Shown here: one piece after another, positions 63,768 through 64,000 of the stretch
Position numbering within the stretch: the first letter of the stretch is position 1
Layout: the number at the start of each line of letters is the position of its first letter
Source: Posidoniimonas corsicana
GTDB taxonomy: Bacteria > Planctomycetota > Planctomycetia > Pirellulales > Lacipirellulaceae
Assembly: GCF_007859765.1 (NCBI RefSeq)
Contig: NZ_SIHJ01000001.1
Location: 2,481,311-2,545,310 of the forward strand
Direction: 5' to 3'
DNA: 64,000 bases
Notes under the pieces: generated by a model
Databases searched by the model: none
Told to the model about the DNA's origin: nothing
What the model saw: the letters and a program-made list of their open reading frames with translations, nothing else
Position numbers and translations under genes: made by a program

Positions 63768-64000
63768 TTAGGTCTTAATCCCCAGGAGCGGGAAGCAGAG
63801 GATCGGGATCGAAAGCGACGCCATGCCGATGATCCAGCGGCGGTCGTCCAGCTCGATGCTGTCGTCGGAGGTGGGCGGGTGGTGGATGCCCAGCAGGATC
63901 ACCAGGATCAGCATGATGGTCCAGATGGACGCCTGGTCGATGTTCCAGACCACGTACATGATCGCGACCACCGTGAACCCGCGGGCGATCTTGTAGGACT
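63768..64000 (-). CDS. C-terminal part of a site-2-protease-like (M50) membrane protein, cut by the window edge
   Basis: The visible 77 codons read through to the window end with no start needed; the first listed start (63971) is internal. Two membrane helices (FTVVAIMYVVWNIDQASIWTIMLILVILLGIHHPP and IGMASLSIPILCFPLLGI) and the HHPPTSDDSIELDDRR linker look like the end of planctomycete site-2-protease family proteins. The catalytic domain lies outside the window. Confidence 0.6.
   Translation of the reverse strand, partial: SYKIARGFTVVAIMYVVWNIDQASIWTIMLILVILLGIHHPPTSDDSIELDDRRWIIGMASLSIPILCFPLLGIKT

Overview
The window is about 64 kb of GC-rich bacterial DNA that looks planctomycetal, probably order Pirellulales (inference). 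The signs are a DUF1559 protein with an H-X9-DG C-terminus, PEP-CTERM and dockerin-like signals, tetrahydromethanopterin (H4MPT) C1 genes (fae, mtdB, mch and an ATP-grasp ligase), the TIGR03545/TIGR03546 pair, and frequent GTG/TTG starts with weak ribosome binding sites.

Region 1 (1.4-8.1 kb) is the main discovery: a complete RNA-repair and RNA-quality-control locus. rtcR (sigma-54 activator with a CARF-type sensor) is divergent from a Ro60/Rsr (TROVE) gene that has a near-consensus sigma-54 promoter. rsr is followed by four tandem Y-RNA-like elements (Y1-Y4), then rtcB and rtcA. All four elements share the same two-helix, Ro-binding-like architecture with compensatory base changes. Y3 and Y4 carry a circularly permuted tRNA: T arm, acceptor 3' strand, loop, acceptor 5' strand, D arm. 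In Y3 the acceptor loop has grown to about 140 nt of three tandem repeats. Y2 is a reduced version capped by GCAA, and Y1 is a bare hairpin. rtcA appears to start at AUC.

Region 2 (8.3-15.1 kb) is a signalling cluster: a receiver-kinase, a secreted repeat protein, a 1220-residue hybrid kinase and two receivers. Region 3 (15.6-18.7 kb) holds a GH51 arabinofuranosidase and an esterase.

Region 4 (18,697-34,284) is a 15.6 kb element integrated in the 3' end of a tRNA-Arg gene and bounded by 49-bp direct repeats. It has a tyrosine integrase, putative arm sites at both ends, excisionase-like and repressor-like proteins, a DUF669-primase-helicase replication module, an HNH nuclease, a TerS-like fragment and cargo. 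The cargo is a membrane-anchored Hsp70 with a divergent J-like partner, a PEP-CTERM protein, a 651-residue orphan and a HEPN-like protein. Integration swaps the integrase C-terminus. No capsid, portal or large terminase gene is present, so it resembles a phage satellite or genomic island.

Region 5 (34.3-64 kb) is mostly chromosomal housekeeping: H4MPT C1 metabolism split over two sites, riboflavin synthesis, an OleC-like ligase, membrane proteins, a UbiA-type prenyltransferase, M48 and M50 proteases, a sugar isomerase, a ThuA protein and a polysaccharide export protein. Several short dispersed palindromic repeats lie between these genes.
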